Positions 47,058-56,538 of a stretch of DNA of 64,000 nt are shown here, in pieces. Each line of letters starts with the position of its first letter. Positions within the stretch are counted from its first letter, which is position 1. The notes beneath the pieces are model-generated. The model saw nothing but the letters and a program-made list of their open reading frames with translations. It did not search any database and had not been told where the DNA came from. The stretch comes from VXNJ01 sp965249595 (GTDB taxonomy: Bacteria > Chloroflexota > UBA11872 > VXNJ01): assembly GCA_965249595.1 (NCBI GenBank), contig OZ252242.1, positions 806,001 through 870,000 of the forward strand, written 5' to 3'. Both the position numbers and the translations under genes were made by a program.

Positions 47058-48203
47058 GTGCAGATAACTAGCGTCAAAGCAACCTTGCTCAAAGTGCCCT
47101 ACCCGGTCGGTTTTGAGGCGGCCTGGGAACCCGGAGTTGTCCGCCAGGATCGCGATGTGACGGTGGTGCGGATCGCCACCGACGCGGGGCTGGTTGGCTG
47201 GGGAGCAAGCGGCTCTGACCAAGCCGGCAGCATCAACCTTCTGGCGGCACCGTTCTTAATCGGCGCCGATCCGTTGGCCCTGGAGCGCCACGCGGGAATT
47301 ACCCGCTACGCCAACGGCGCCTGGATCGTTGAAATGGCGCTGTGCGACATAGTTGGCAAGGCGGCCGGGCTGCCGTTGAGCAAACTCTGGGGCCGGTACA
47401 CTGACCGGATTCCGGCTTACGCCTCGATCGTCGCCCAACGAACCCCCGATGAGCGCGCCGAAGACGCACTTGAACTGCTCTCCCAGGGTTTCAAAGCAAT
47501 CAAGCTCCGCGCCCATGCGGCCACGGTGGCCGAAGACATAGCGATGGTGGCGGCGGTACGTGATGCGGTTGGCGACCAGATGGCAATCATGGTCGATGCA
47601 AACCAGGCCGGGGCGGCCTCGGGACCCGCCAAGCACCCGCTGGATCCGGTGGTTTGGGATTTTGACCGGGCCCTGGAAACCGCCCGTGCCTACGAGGAAT
47701 TGGGCGTGTACTGGCTTGAAGAGCCGCTGCCGCGTTACGACTATGAGGCCATCGCCCAATTGACCGATTCGGTGGAGTTAAAGATCGCCGGCGGTGAGGG
47801 AAATCGCGGATTGCATGAGTTCCACCAGATGCTCGATTACGGTGCCTATGACATCATTCAGCCGGATGCGACAACCAGTGAGGGTCTCTGGCAGTTGCGA
47901 CGGATCGCTACCGCCTGCGAACGGTCCGGCAAGTTATTCATTCCGCATCACGGCGCCAACGGCATCGCGCTGGCGGCCCATATGCAACTTTGTTCGACCG
48001 TGCCTAACTGTCCCTGGGTCGAATACATCATTGACCCGCCCTGGCGAACGGTTCAGTCTTACCAACAGCTCTACGGGGTAATGCGCGACCCGTTGCTTAT
48101 CGATGCCGATGGTTGCTTGGCGGTGCCCGGCGGTCCTGGCCTGGGGGTGGATATCGACGAGGAGGCAATTGCCCGATTGGCGGTCCGCCAAGGTAACGAA
48201 TGA
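47058..48203 (+). CDS. Mandelate racemase/muconate lactonizing enzyme (enolase superfamily)
   Basis: A 381-residue sugar-acid dehydratase or racemase of the enolase superfamily. The Lys of the KxR/K motif is in FKAIKLRAHA. Metal ligands are Asp in IMVDANQAG, Glu in YWLEEPLPRYD and Glu in IAGGEGNRG. The catalytic dyad is Asp in IIQPDATTSEG and His in FIPHHGANG. GTG at 47058 with GGAAGG upstream matches the conserved start; the longer frame to 46965 adds 31 unconserved residues. SAR202 genomes are known for many such genes. Confidence 0.9.
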   Translation: MQITSVKATLLKVPYPVGFEAAWEPGVVRQDRDVTVVRIATDAGLVGWGASGSDQAGSINLLAAPFLIGADPLALERHAGITRYANGAWIVEMALCDIVGKAAGLPLSKLWGRYTDRIPAYASIVAQRTPDERAEDALELLSQGFKAIKLRAHAATVAEDIAMVAAVRDAVGDQMAIMVDANQAGAASGPAKHPLDPVVWDFDRALETARAYEELGVYWLEEPLPRYDYEAIAQLTDSVELKIAGGEGNRGLHEFHQMLDYGAYDIIQPDATTSEGLWQLRRIATACERSGKLFIPHHGANGIALAAHMQLCSTVPNCPWVEYIIDPPWRTVQSYQQLYGVMRDPLLIDADGCLAVPGGPGLGVDIDEEAIARLAVRQGNE

Positions 48204-48540
48204 GCCCAGATTTCGTGCCGAATCGGCAATTTTGGATTTGAGCGATGCAAGTACTATCGATAGTAGACTCACTAGGCAACTGGTCGCAGCTGCCGCCCTA
48301 GGCGGTAGGCCTGTCGGAAACAATTACAGGGACCGCCCCATCCACCGCAACGCTAAATCTGCCGTAATTGGCGCTATTTGCAATATCGCCGCTTGATATT
48401 TCTAGAATCAACGCTCAATTGCGGCGGGGGAAATTGCGCCTCCAGAACGTCCAACCCCGTCGTGGCGCAGTTGGATTTTTGCCGGAAACCAATGCGGTTC
48501 AAGGCATGGAAATAGCTTCCCGGGTGAAAGTAGCAGGCAA
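48204..48540. other. Upstream region of nrdB, no gene
   Basis: About 340 bases without a credible ORF. It holds a perfect palindrome at 48252-48265 and a small CCGCC-CTA-GGCGG hairpin near 48294-48306, probably part of the nrdB promoter or leader. No known riboswitch was recognised. Confidence 0.45.
48252..48265. promoter_or_regulatory. Perfect 14-bp palindrome upstream of nrdB
   Basis: TACTATCGATAGTA is a perfect palindrome about 275 bases upstream of nrdB. It loosely resembles the NrdR box pattern (ACACWATATATWGTGT) but is not a clear match. It could be an operator for nrdB or for the end of the previous transcript. Confidence 0.4.
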
Positions 48541-49650
48541 TTGAAATCAGCCGAAATTGTCAATCCTGCCAATGCCGGGCCGCTTGATTTCTCACTGGAT
48601 GAATCGCCTTCGACCGAGAGCGCTTGGGATCTGACCGAGCGGATCGACCCCGCCCTCAAGCGTTTATTAAATTGCGCCCGCGTCGATGTCAATCAACTGA
48701 TTCCGCTCAAATACAACTGGGCGTGGGAGCATTACCTCAACGGTTGTGCCAACCACTGGATGCCGACCGAAGTGTCGATGCAACGCGACATCGAGCTGTG
48801 GCGCTCCGATCGGCTCAGCGACGCCGAGCGCACTGTGATCATGCGCAATTTGGGATTCTTCTCAACCGGCGAGTCGCTCGTTGGCAACAACATCGTGCTT
48901 TCAATCTTTAAGCACATCACCAATTCGGAGGCGCGCCAGTACCTGCTGCGGCAGGCGTTTGAGGAAGCTCTGCACACCCACGCCTTTGTTTACATAACCG
49001 ATTCGCTGGGCCTAGATTCACGCGCCGTCTTCAATATGTACAACGAGGTCGACTCCATTGAGGGCAAAGACGCATTTGTGATGCGGCTGACCGAGGACGT
49101 GCTGGATCCGCAATTTAGCACCGATTCGATCGACGGCATTCAGCGATTTATAAAGAATCTGATTGGTTTCTATGTCGTTATGGAAGGGATCTTTTTCTAC
49201 TCCGGATTCGTAATGATCCTCTCGTTCCACCGCCGCAATCAAATGACCGGCATCGGCGAGCAATTTCAATACATCATGCGTGACGAAACGATCCATTTGA
49301 ATTTCGGGATCGATCTCATCAACACCATTCACGAAGAAAACCCCGAAGCATGGACGCCTCAGCTCGAGGCGGAGATCGTCGAATTGATCGAGCAGGCCGT
49401 GGATTACGAGGTGGCCTACGCTCGTGACTGCCTCCCGTCGGGAGTTTTGGGATTAAAGGCGGATATGTTTCGCGATTACGTTGAACACATTGCCGACCGG
49501 CGCCTAGAGCGCATTGGGCTTGCGGCCCGCTTTGGGTCCAAGAACCCATTTCCGTGGATGAGCGAAGTGGTTGATATCCCCAAAGAGAAAAATTTCTTCG
49601 AAACCCGGGTCACGGAATACTCGAGCGCGAGCACCTTGTCCTGGGACTAA
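48541..49650 (+). CDS. nrdB: Ribonucleotide reductase small subunit, class Ic-like (NrdB)
   Basis: A 369-residue R2 protein, which makes the radical for deoxynucleotide synthesis. The dimetal ligands align as Glu111 (FSTGESLVGNN), Glu142 and His145 (FEEALHTHAF), Glu in VVMEGIFFYSG, and Glu and His in IMRDETIHLNF. The residue four after His145, where class Ia proteins carry the radical Tyr, is Phe149. Glu rather than Asp at position 111 and Phe at 149 match the class Ic pattern of Chlamydia, which uses a Mn/Fe site instead of a Tyr radical. The start is TTG at 48541. No nrdA is in the window. Confidence 0.92.
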   Translation: MKSAEIVNPANAGPLDFSLDESPSTESAWDLTERIDPALKRLLNCARVDVNQLIPLKYNWAWEHYLNGCANHWMPTEVSMQRDIELWRSDRLSDAERTVIMRNLGFFSTGESLVGNNIVLSIFKHITNSEARQYLLRQAFEEALHTHAFVYITDSLGLDSRAVFNMYNEVDSIEGKDAFVMRLTEDVLDPQFSTDSIDGIQRFIKNLIGFYVVMEGIFFYSGFVMILSFHRRNQMTGIGEQFQYIMRDETIHLNFGIDLINTIHEENPEAWTPQLEAEIVELIEQAVDYEVAYARDCLPSGVLGLKADMFRDYVEHIADRRLERIGLAARFGSKNPFPWMSEVVDIPKEKNFFETRVTEYSSASTLSWD

Positions 49651-49732
49651 TTCACGTCGCAGATGCGCCGAGTATGTTGGGCCGGGTGTATATTTGAGAG
49701 TGGTAGTTGAAGAGTGAAGTTGGAGGGGGACG

Positions 49733-49807
49733 ATGCAAAGGCTCCATGCAATTCTGCGTCGCTGGCAAGTTGACTATCCCAAGCCTTTTGGCGCGTTTGG
49801 GCGCTAA
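49733..49807 (+). CDS. Possible 24-residue small protein or leader peptide
   Basis: ATG at 49733 follows a strong GGAGGGGGA ribosome binding site (GGAGG ends 6 bases before it) and opens a 24-codon ORF, MQRLHAILRRWQVDYPKPFG and four more residues, ending in TAA. The product is basic, with an amphipathic-looking N-terminus. A strong intrinsic terminator begins 22 bases after the stop, as for a discrete short transcript. No homologue is recognised; coding is uncertain. Confidence 0.45.
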   Translation: MQRLHAILRRWQVDYPKPFGAFGR

Positions 49808-49829
49808 GAGGCTCTACAATCTCTCAAAC

Positions 49830-49863
49830 GACGGGGGCCCCGTGAGGGGCCCCCGTCTTTATT
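49830..49863 (+). terminator. Rho-independent terminator
   Basis: A 12-bp perfect stem (GACGGGGGCCCC with GGGGCCCCCGTC) and the loop GTGA, followed by TTTATT. It would end transcripts from nrdB or from the small ORF. The stem is symmetrical, so the - strand also folds, but the T-rich tail is on the + strand. Confidence 0.88.
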
Positions 49864-49937
49864 GCCTAACCCAGCGACTCCCCTTGTCGGTGGCCGCTGA
49901 ATGCGGGCTTTTCGACATTTGAGAATTTGAGTTTGCT

Positions 49938-51020
49938 ATGCGGTTTGGCATCTTTTCCATGCCCCTGCATCCGCCCGAGAAACCGTTAAAGCAGGGATTT
50001 GAAGAAGACTTAGCCTGGATCTCGGAACTTGAGACCAAGGGATTCAGCGAAGCCTGGGCCGGCGAACATATCACCAGCCAATGGGAAAACTACCCGGCCG
50101 TCGAAATATTTCTGGCCGCCCTGGCGCGTGAAACGAAGACCATCCGGTTGGGCACCGGAGTCTCGTTGTTGCCCCTGCATAACCCTGCTGAAGTGGCGCT
50201 GCGAATCGCCTTCCTTGATCAACTGTCCGGCGGCCGCGTCAACTTTGGCGCCGGTCCCGGCGGATTGGCGACCGACCGTCCCTTCCTCAATGTTGAAGTC
50301 GAGCGCCCCGAGTATCTGAAGCGTTTTACCGAGGCCCTCGACATGATCCTCCACATCTGGACCCACGAGGCGCCGTACACCCTGGCCGGCGAGTTCTGGC
50401 GCATAGACCTGCAGGCGGTGAGCCAGGACATCGGCCTGGGCTGGGCCATGCCGCCTTTGCAAAAGCCGCACCCGCCGGTGATGATTCCTGGCGTGTCCTT
50501 CCGATCGGGCAGCCTGCGCATTGCCGGCATGCGAGGCTGGAACTGCCTTTCGACGAATTTCCTCCCCACCTGTGACCTGAACGGACAATGGGAAGCCTAC
50601 AAAGAAGGGGCCGAGTCGGTCGGGCGAACTCCCGATCCTGACAAATGGGGTATCACGCGTGATATTTTCGTCGCCGATTCCGATGCCGAAGCCAGGCGAT
50701 TCATGCTTGAAAACAGCCCGGCGGCCTCATACGACCGTTACATGTTTAATCTGACCAAGCGGTCGAATAACTTCGCGGCTTTCAAGGGGTCCCAGCCCGA
50801 CCGACCTGACTCCGATATCAACGTAAAGTACTTGGCTGACAACGCTTGGATCTACGGCAGTCCGCAGACTGTGGCCGACCAGCTCAATACCATTCGTGAC
50901 CAGGTTGCGCCGTTTGGGTCGCTGGTGATGATCGCCCACGATATCGAAGACTTTGCGCCCTGGCGCCACTCGGTCGATCTATTGGTCAACGAGGTAATGC
51001 CGTTGATCGAGCAGCCATAG
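49938..51020 (+). CDS. LLM class flavin-dependent oxidoreductase
   Basis: A 360-residue luciferase-like monooxygenase, distant from the one at 7124. Marks include MRFGIFSMPLHPP, AWAGEHITSQWENYP, LGTGVSLLPLHNP, GRVNFGAGPGGL and PPLQKPHPPVMIPG. The GG-rich segment after LDQLSGG is typical. It would oxidise an organic substrate with reduced FMN. The flavin reductase at 53126 could supply that cofactor, although it is on the other strand. The ATG at 49938 is well placed. Confidence 0.88.
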   Translation: MRFGIFSMPLHPPEKPLKQGFEEDLAWISELETKGFSEAWAGEHITSQWENYPAVEIFLAALARETKTIRLGTGVSLLPLHNPAEVALRIAFLDQLSGGRVNFGAGPGGLATDRPFLNVEVERPEYLKRFTEALDMILHIWTHEAPYTLAGEFWRIDLQAVSQDIGLGWAMPPLQKPHPPVMIPGVSFRSGSLRIAGMRGWNCLSTNFLPTCDLNGQWEAYKEGAESVGRTPDPDKWGITRDIFVADSDAEARRFMLENSPAASYDRYMFNLTKRSNNFAAFKGSQPDRPDSDINVKYLADNAWIYGSPQTVADQLNTIRDQVAPFGSLVMIAHDIEDFAPWRHSVDLLVNEVMPLIEQP

Positions 51021-51028
51021 GAAAACCT

Positions 51029-51050
51029 GCCCGCAAAGTTCTTTGCGGGC
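51029..51050 (+). terminator. Hairpin terminator after the LLM gene
   Basis: GCCCGCAAA and TTTGCGGGC form a 9-bp perfect stem with the loop GTTC, starting 9 bases after the LLM stop. It lacks a T-run, so it may be a weak terminator or an RNA 3'-end stabiliser. Confidence 0.6.
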
Positions 51051-51258
51051 CGCTGAGCTTACAACCTTGGAATGGCGCTGGCGATGTAGTTGTGCCCGAG
51101 AACGAGGGTACGGTCGTAGTGACCGAGCTGGTTTCGATGTATTGAGCCCGGGCCTTAACTCTGGCGATTCGATGTCTACCATGGAAAGGTAACTGGCAGG
51201 GCCCGCGCAGTACGAGGGCCCACTGCTCACCGGCAGGCGCAGCGGAACTGGTGGACCT
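51051..51258. other. Gap between LLM and MFS genes
   Basis: About 210 bases with no ORF or motif I can support. It presumably carries the promoter of the MFS gene. Confidence 0.4.
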
Positions 51259-52986
51259 ATGAATCCGACTGCCGGAAGTGCGCGTCCGGGCGGGGTCAAA
51301 GACCTGCCCGTCGAACGGCGCCGGGCCATCCGCGCCTGGTGCATGTACGATTGGGCCAATTCAGCCTTTGCTACCAGCGGCGTGGTGGCAATTTTTCCGG
51401 TCTATTTCGTATTCCTCTTTAAAGAGGCGCTTGGCGAAAGTGCGACCATCTTAGGAATAACGTTCACGGGAAGTTCTCTCTGGAGCCTGGCGATCGCCAT
51501 TTCGACCGCGACGGTCGCGCTTTCCAGCCCGGTGCTTGGCGTGATTTCGGATCGTGTACCGATCAAGCGAGCGCTGCTGTGGGCCTATACCGGCTGTGGG
51601 TCCCTGTTCACCGTGCTGGCGTTCTTTTCGGCCTACACCGGCCAACCCTGGGCCTGGTTGATCGGCATGTTCACGCTAGCCAATATCGGCTTTGCCGGGA
51701 GCCTGATCTTTTATAACTCGTTTCTGCCGCACCTGGGCCCGCGACACCTTGCGGATGACATCTCAAGCCGTGGATTCGCCTATGGCTATGCCGGCGGCGG
51801 CCTTCTGCTGTTAATTCACCTGGGGCTGATCCTGACCACCCAGGACAGCGAATTCGCCGACCTGGCCACCCGGATTGCCATCGCCTCGGTGGGAGTCTGG
51901 TGGTTTGGTTGGGCGATCTGGACTCTGCGGGTACTCCCCGAGCCGCCGATTCGCAACCCGATCGGCGGATTGACGATACGGACGGCACTGGGCCTGGGCA
52001 TTAAGGAACTGGCGCGTACGATGCGCCAGCTAAGGCGATTCCGTGCAGTGCTCGTCTATCTGGGCTCTTACCTGCTTTTTAACGACGGAGTACAAACGGT
52101 TCTGGCCATCGCGGGCGCGTTTGCCGCCGATACATTGGGCATTCCGCTCGCCTTCAACATGGGGACGATCGTGATCATTCAGTTCATCGCCGTGCCCGGC
52201 GCTCTGGCCTTCAGCTGGCTGGCGGAAAAATTGACGACCAAATCGGCGTTGACCATCTCCCTTGGGGGCTGGATCATCATCGTGCTGTTCGGCGTGGCGG
52301 TGGTTCCACTGACGCCGGGCGCCCACAACGAATTCGACTTTCAGCTCGACTACCGCACTGATATTGATCGATACACCGTAGTCGTTGCCCCGGGTTCGGT
52401 CGAATCGGGCCACCAGCTCTCTCGGGCGGGCGAAACGTGGGAACTGGATGTGGGTGCGGTCCTGGAGATTGAAACAGTTCCACATCTCGCGTTGGCGGTA
52501 AGCGAAACGGAGGATTTTCGTTACTCGGTCTCGATCAGCGGAGGCGAATATGGAGGAACTACCGCCGTTGGCCGGGCCCATCCGTCGTCGCTTGGATCGG
52601 GCCCCCTGGACTGGTGGCCTTCCCTCGTTCGATCGCGCCTCTGGGAGCCGCTCGGCCTCGACGCGGGCTATCAATGGCTGGTTCTGGGGGTATTGGTGGG
52701 AGCCGTGATCGGTGGTAGCCAGGCACTGGCCCGGAGCCTTTTCTCGCAATTAACCCCGGAGTCGCGCAGCGGTGAATTTTTCTCGTTCTTCGGCTTTATG
52801 AGCCGGGCGTCATCGGTGTTTGGCCCGATGCTTTACATCCTGGCCACGGCGTTGTTTGATACCAGGGTTGCGGTCACCTCAATACTCCTGATCATTGTCG
52901 CCGGCACGATCGTGCTCAAATGGGTAAATGTCACCGATGGAGTTAGAGCGGCGGCGCTCGAAGAAGCCGGTGGATTTGCCAATTGA
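51259..52986 (+). CDS. MFS transporter of the UMF1/Atg22-like family with a large insertion
   Basis: A 575-residue transporter with about twelve helices. The N-terminal RRAIRAWCMYDWANSAFATS (cited by its MYDWANSAF core) and the segment GVISDRVPIKRALLWAYTGCG are diagnostic of the UMF1 family, which resembles yeast Atg22 amino-acid exporters. Bacterial members are usually 420-460 residues. Here about 115 mostly soluble residues (roughly 352-468) are inserted between helices in the C-terminal half. The substrate is unknown. The ATG at 51259 is the natural start. Confidence 0.85.
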   Translation: MNPTAGSARPGGVKDLPVERRRAIRAWCMYDWANSAFATSGVVAIFPVYFVFLFKEALGESATILGITFTGSSLWSLAIAISTATVALSSPVLGVISDRVPIKRALLWAYTGCGSLFTVLAFFSAYTGQPWAWLIGMFTLANIGFAGSLIFYNSFLPHLGPRHLADDISSRGFAYGYAGGGLLLLIHLGLILTTQDSEFADLATRIAIASVGVWWFGWAIWTLRVLPEPPIRNPIGGLTIRTALGLGIKELARTMRQLRRFRAVLVYLGSYLLFNDGVQTVLAIAGAFAADTLGIPLAFNMGTIVIIQFIAVPGALAFSWLAEKLTTKSALTISLGGWIIIVLFGVAVVPLTPGAHNEFDFQLDYRTDIDRYTVVVAPGSVESGHQLSRAGETWELDVGAVLEIETVPHLALAVSETEDFRYSVSISGGEYGGTTAVGRAHPSSLGSGPLDWWPSLVRSRLWEPLGLDAGYQWLVLGVLVGAVIGGSQALARSLFSQLTPESRSGEFFSFFGFMSRASSVFGPMLYILATALFDTRVAVTSILLIIVAGTIVLKWVNVTDGVRAAALEEAGGFAN

Positions 52987-53125
52987 ATATCGGCGGAATG
53001 GAGGGTCGCCCTGGTCCCAGTAAAGACCGATGACGCCCGCCGAGCCCAATCTGCTGTAAGTGCCGGCGAATTCGAAGCCGGGAGCGGATGACCAATTCGC
53101 CTCGATCCGTGTCTCGCCGACGGGA
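52987..53125. other. Convergent intergenic region
   Basis: About 140 bases between the convergent MFS and flavin reductase genes. No terminator hairpin with a T-run was recognised. Confidence 0.35.
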
Positions 53126-53743
53126 TTAGCCCCAGGTCGGCCTTTCCATCGCGAACGTGTTATTGACTGCCACGTAGTCAAGGTAGCCAAGCCTGCCTAT
53201 CGGGCCCAACTTTAAGTAGTCGATTCGGCCATCCACCAATATCCCTTCGTCCAGGTGGACACCGACGACTTGTCCAAATACGACCGTGTTGGGTTCATCC
53301 GCGTCAAATGAAAGCAATTCGAGTGAACGGATGAAACGGCACTCAAGCTGCACCGGGCTCTCGGCCACACGCGGGCAATTTACCAGTCTTCCAGGGGCCT
53401 TGGTCAGCCCCGCGTATTCAAATTCGTCAACGTCGTGCGGCGCCGGGACGGCCGATGCGTTCATCTGTTCCCGCAGATCCCAGGTGGCTACGTTGACGAC
53501 GAATTCGCCGGTCGTTTGCGCATCCAGTACGGCGTCTTTTAGCCCGCCGAACTCATGGTTGCCGGTCGCCGCGAACATCACTTGAGGAGGGTTGTAGGCG
53601 ACCCCGTTGAAGAATGAATAAGGGGCGAGGTTGGCGACGCCATCGGCACTCAGAGTCGAAATCCAACCTATCGGCCGAGGGACCACGATCGCGTTCAGAA
53701 TCTTGAGGGGTTCGTTGGCCCCTTGCCCGGCTTCGTAGAACAT
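53126..53743 (-). CDS. Flavin reductase family protein
   Basis: A 205-residue FMN-binding split-barrel protein of the flavin reductase-like family. Family marks are VVPRPIGWISTLSADGVANLAPYSFF (core RPIGWIST), PPQVMFAATGN and GEFVVNVATWDLREQMN. It probably reduces or stores FMN for monooxygenases such as the LLM enzymes here. ATG at 53743 follows GGGAGA at ideal distance; the longer frame adds 14 unconserved residues. Confidence 0.88.
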   Translation of the reverse strand: MFYEAGQGANEPLKILNAIVVPRPIGWISTLSADGVANLAPYSFFNGVAYNPPQVMFAATGNHEFGGLKDAVLDAQTTGEFVVNVATWDLREQMNASAVPAPHDVDEFEYAGLTKAPGRLVNCPRVAESPVQLECRFIRSLELLSFDADEPNTVVFGQVVGVHLDEGILVDGRIDYLKLGPIGRLGYLDYVAVNNTFAMERPTWG

Positions 53744-53873
53744 CGGTATCTCCCGACTGAACTTGGCAATTGAGCAACGAATCATTACCGGAAATGCAGT
53801 TACTGCCGGAACCCGATCTGGGCGTGGCCAATCCGGGCTGACGCCGCGATCGCGCCGACGTCACGTTACTTGG
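53744..53873. promoter_or_regulatory. Region between tRNA-fMet and the flavin reductase
   Basis: About 130 bases. It includes the ribosome binding site of the flavin reductase gene and probably its promoter, unless the rRNA/tRNA transcript continues into it. No terminator is obvious after the tRNA. Confidence 0.35.
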
Positions 53874-53948
53874 TGGTTGCGGGGGTCGGATTCGAACCGA
53901 CGACCTCCGGGTTATGAGCCCGACGAGCTGCCACTGCTCCACCCCGCA
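53874..53948 (-). tRNA. Initiator tRNA-fMet (anticodon CAT)
   Basis: A complete cloverleaf with encoded CCA. The anticodon stem is TCGGG/CCCGG around CTCATAA, giving the three G-C pairs (GGG/CCC) diagnostic of an initiator tRNA. The first acceptor position is T facing A72, instead of the usual unpaired C1-A72. It follows the RNase P RNA gene by about 17 bases on the same strand. Confidence 0.94.
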
Positions 53949-53965
53949 CGCTTGAATTGAGATTA

Positions 53966-54248
53966 TTCGAGCCGGTCTATAAGCCGCATTCTGTTGTTGG
54001 CTGCCATCTGTCTTGAACGCCGGTTACCCGACATTTCTTTGCACCCTACCTGGGACTCGGCGGGCCACCTCAACGTCCCTGCTTGGGCTTGCTCCAAATA
54101 GAGTTTGGCCTTTTCACTCCGGCATTATCCGGCATTGGTCTCTGTTCCACTGGTCCTCGCCTCACGGCGGACGGGCGTTACCCGCTATCTTGCCCTATGG
54201 AGTGCGGACTTTCCTCACGCGTAGTGCGACAACCCGACTAACTCGGTT
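53966..54248 (-). ncRNA. rnpB: RNase P RNA (bacterial)
   Basis: The RNA carries the universal P4-region sequence GAGGAAAGTCCGCACTCC near its 5' end and ACAGAATGCGGCTTATA near its 3' end. It also has GGTGGCCCGCCGAG-type and GTAGGGTGCAAAGAAATG segments in the middle. The outer ends can pair as a short P1 helix (CGAGTT with GGCTCG). At about 280 nucleotides it is short for type A RNase P RNA. Its position between 16S and tRNA-fMet suggests one transcript; RNase P would itself mature the adjacent tRNA. Ends are estimated. Confidence 0.92.
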
Positions 54249-55912
<1,664 letters not shown>

Positions 55913-55915
55913 AGT

Positions 55916-55938
55916 AAAAAGTTCTCGTTGCCGAGAAC
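55916..55938 (-). promoter_or_regulatory. Hairpin with U-run in the 16S leader
   Basis: On the - strand, GTTCTCG and CGAGAAC form a 7-bp perfect stem closed by a GCAA tetraloop, followed by TTTTT. It ends only 3 to 4 bases before the estimated 16S 5' end. It could be a terminator/attenuator crossed by antitermination, or a processing element for the 16S 5' end. Confidence 0.6.
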
Positions 55939-56538
55939 GTTTAAACAAAAAATTTGGATGAAGCGCTAATACATCCTGTACTCTGCAGACCTAACTCGCC
56001 ATGAATCAACATGGAGTGTTATGTCTCAATTCGGCTGCTCTTCAGTTGTCGAAGGTTCCGCTCTCGAAAAGTGTCTTCCCGATATGGGGACTCACTACCT
56101 CTCCAGAGCCCGCAATTATAGGCGTCGACGCCTATCGGCGGCACCGCATTACTCGGGCAACCGGCTCGTGTGACGCCCGCCAGCGCCAGACGAATTGTTT
56201 GCGGTTGGATCTTGCGTGTTTTCTGCCTGGCCACGGGTTGGCGAATGCTGGAATGATCGCGTTTGCCCGACACGGGGATCTGGCCAAAAAGTACTGTCGG
56301 CGCATTTGGAAATTGGCCGCGCCGGCGATCCGCACGCTGCGGTGCGACCCTTTGCCCCGCCGGTGATTGCTAAGCGCTCGAGTCCAAAGATGCCGGGCGG
56401 ACCAAATCGGGCGCTACAAGGCGCCGGTGCGGCGCGAATGTTCGGGCAACCAGAGGCCGTTCGTAACTGATAGGGAATAATTGACCGCAGTGAAATCTCA
56501 AACTGGACGGTTCCGGAAGGATTTGACAGAGAGCGACG
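55939..56538. other. Region upstream of 16S rRNA, no gene
   Basis: About 600 bases between the divergent 16S and dioxygenase genes. Several ORFs of 60-140 codons overlap here on both strands, but none has a ribosome binding site with a recognisable product. The AT-rich part nearest 16S (about 55939-56010) should hold the rRNA promoter; I could not fix its boxes. Confidence 0.45.

Noticed and set aside
48204..48540. A cobalamin riboswitch upstream of nrdB
   Set aside because: The conserved B12-box and core sequences are absent; only small hairpins are visible.
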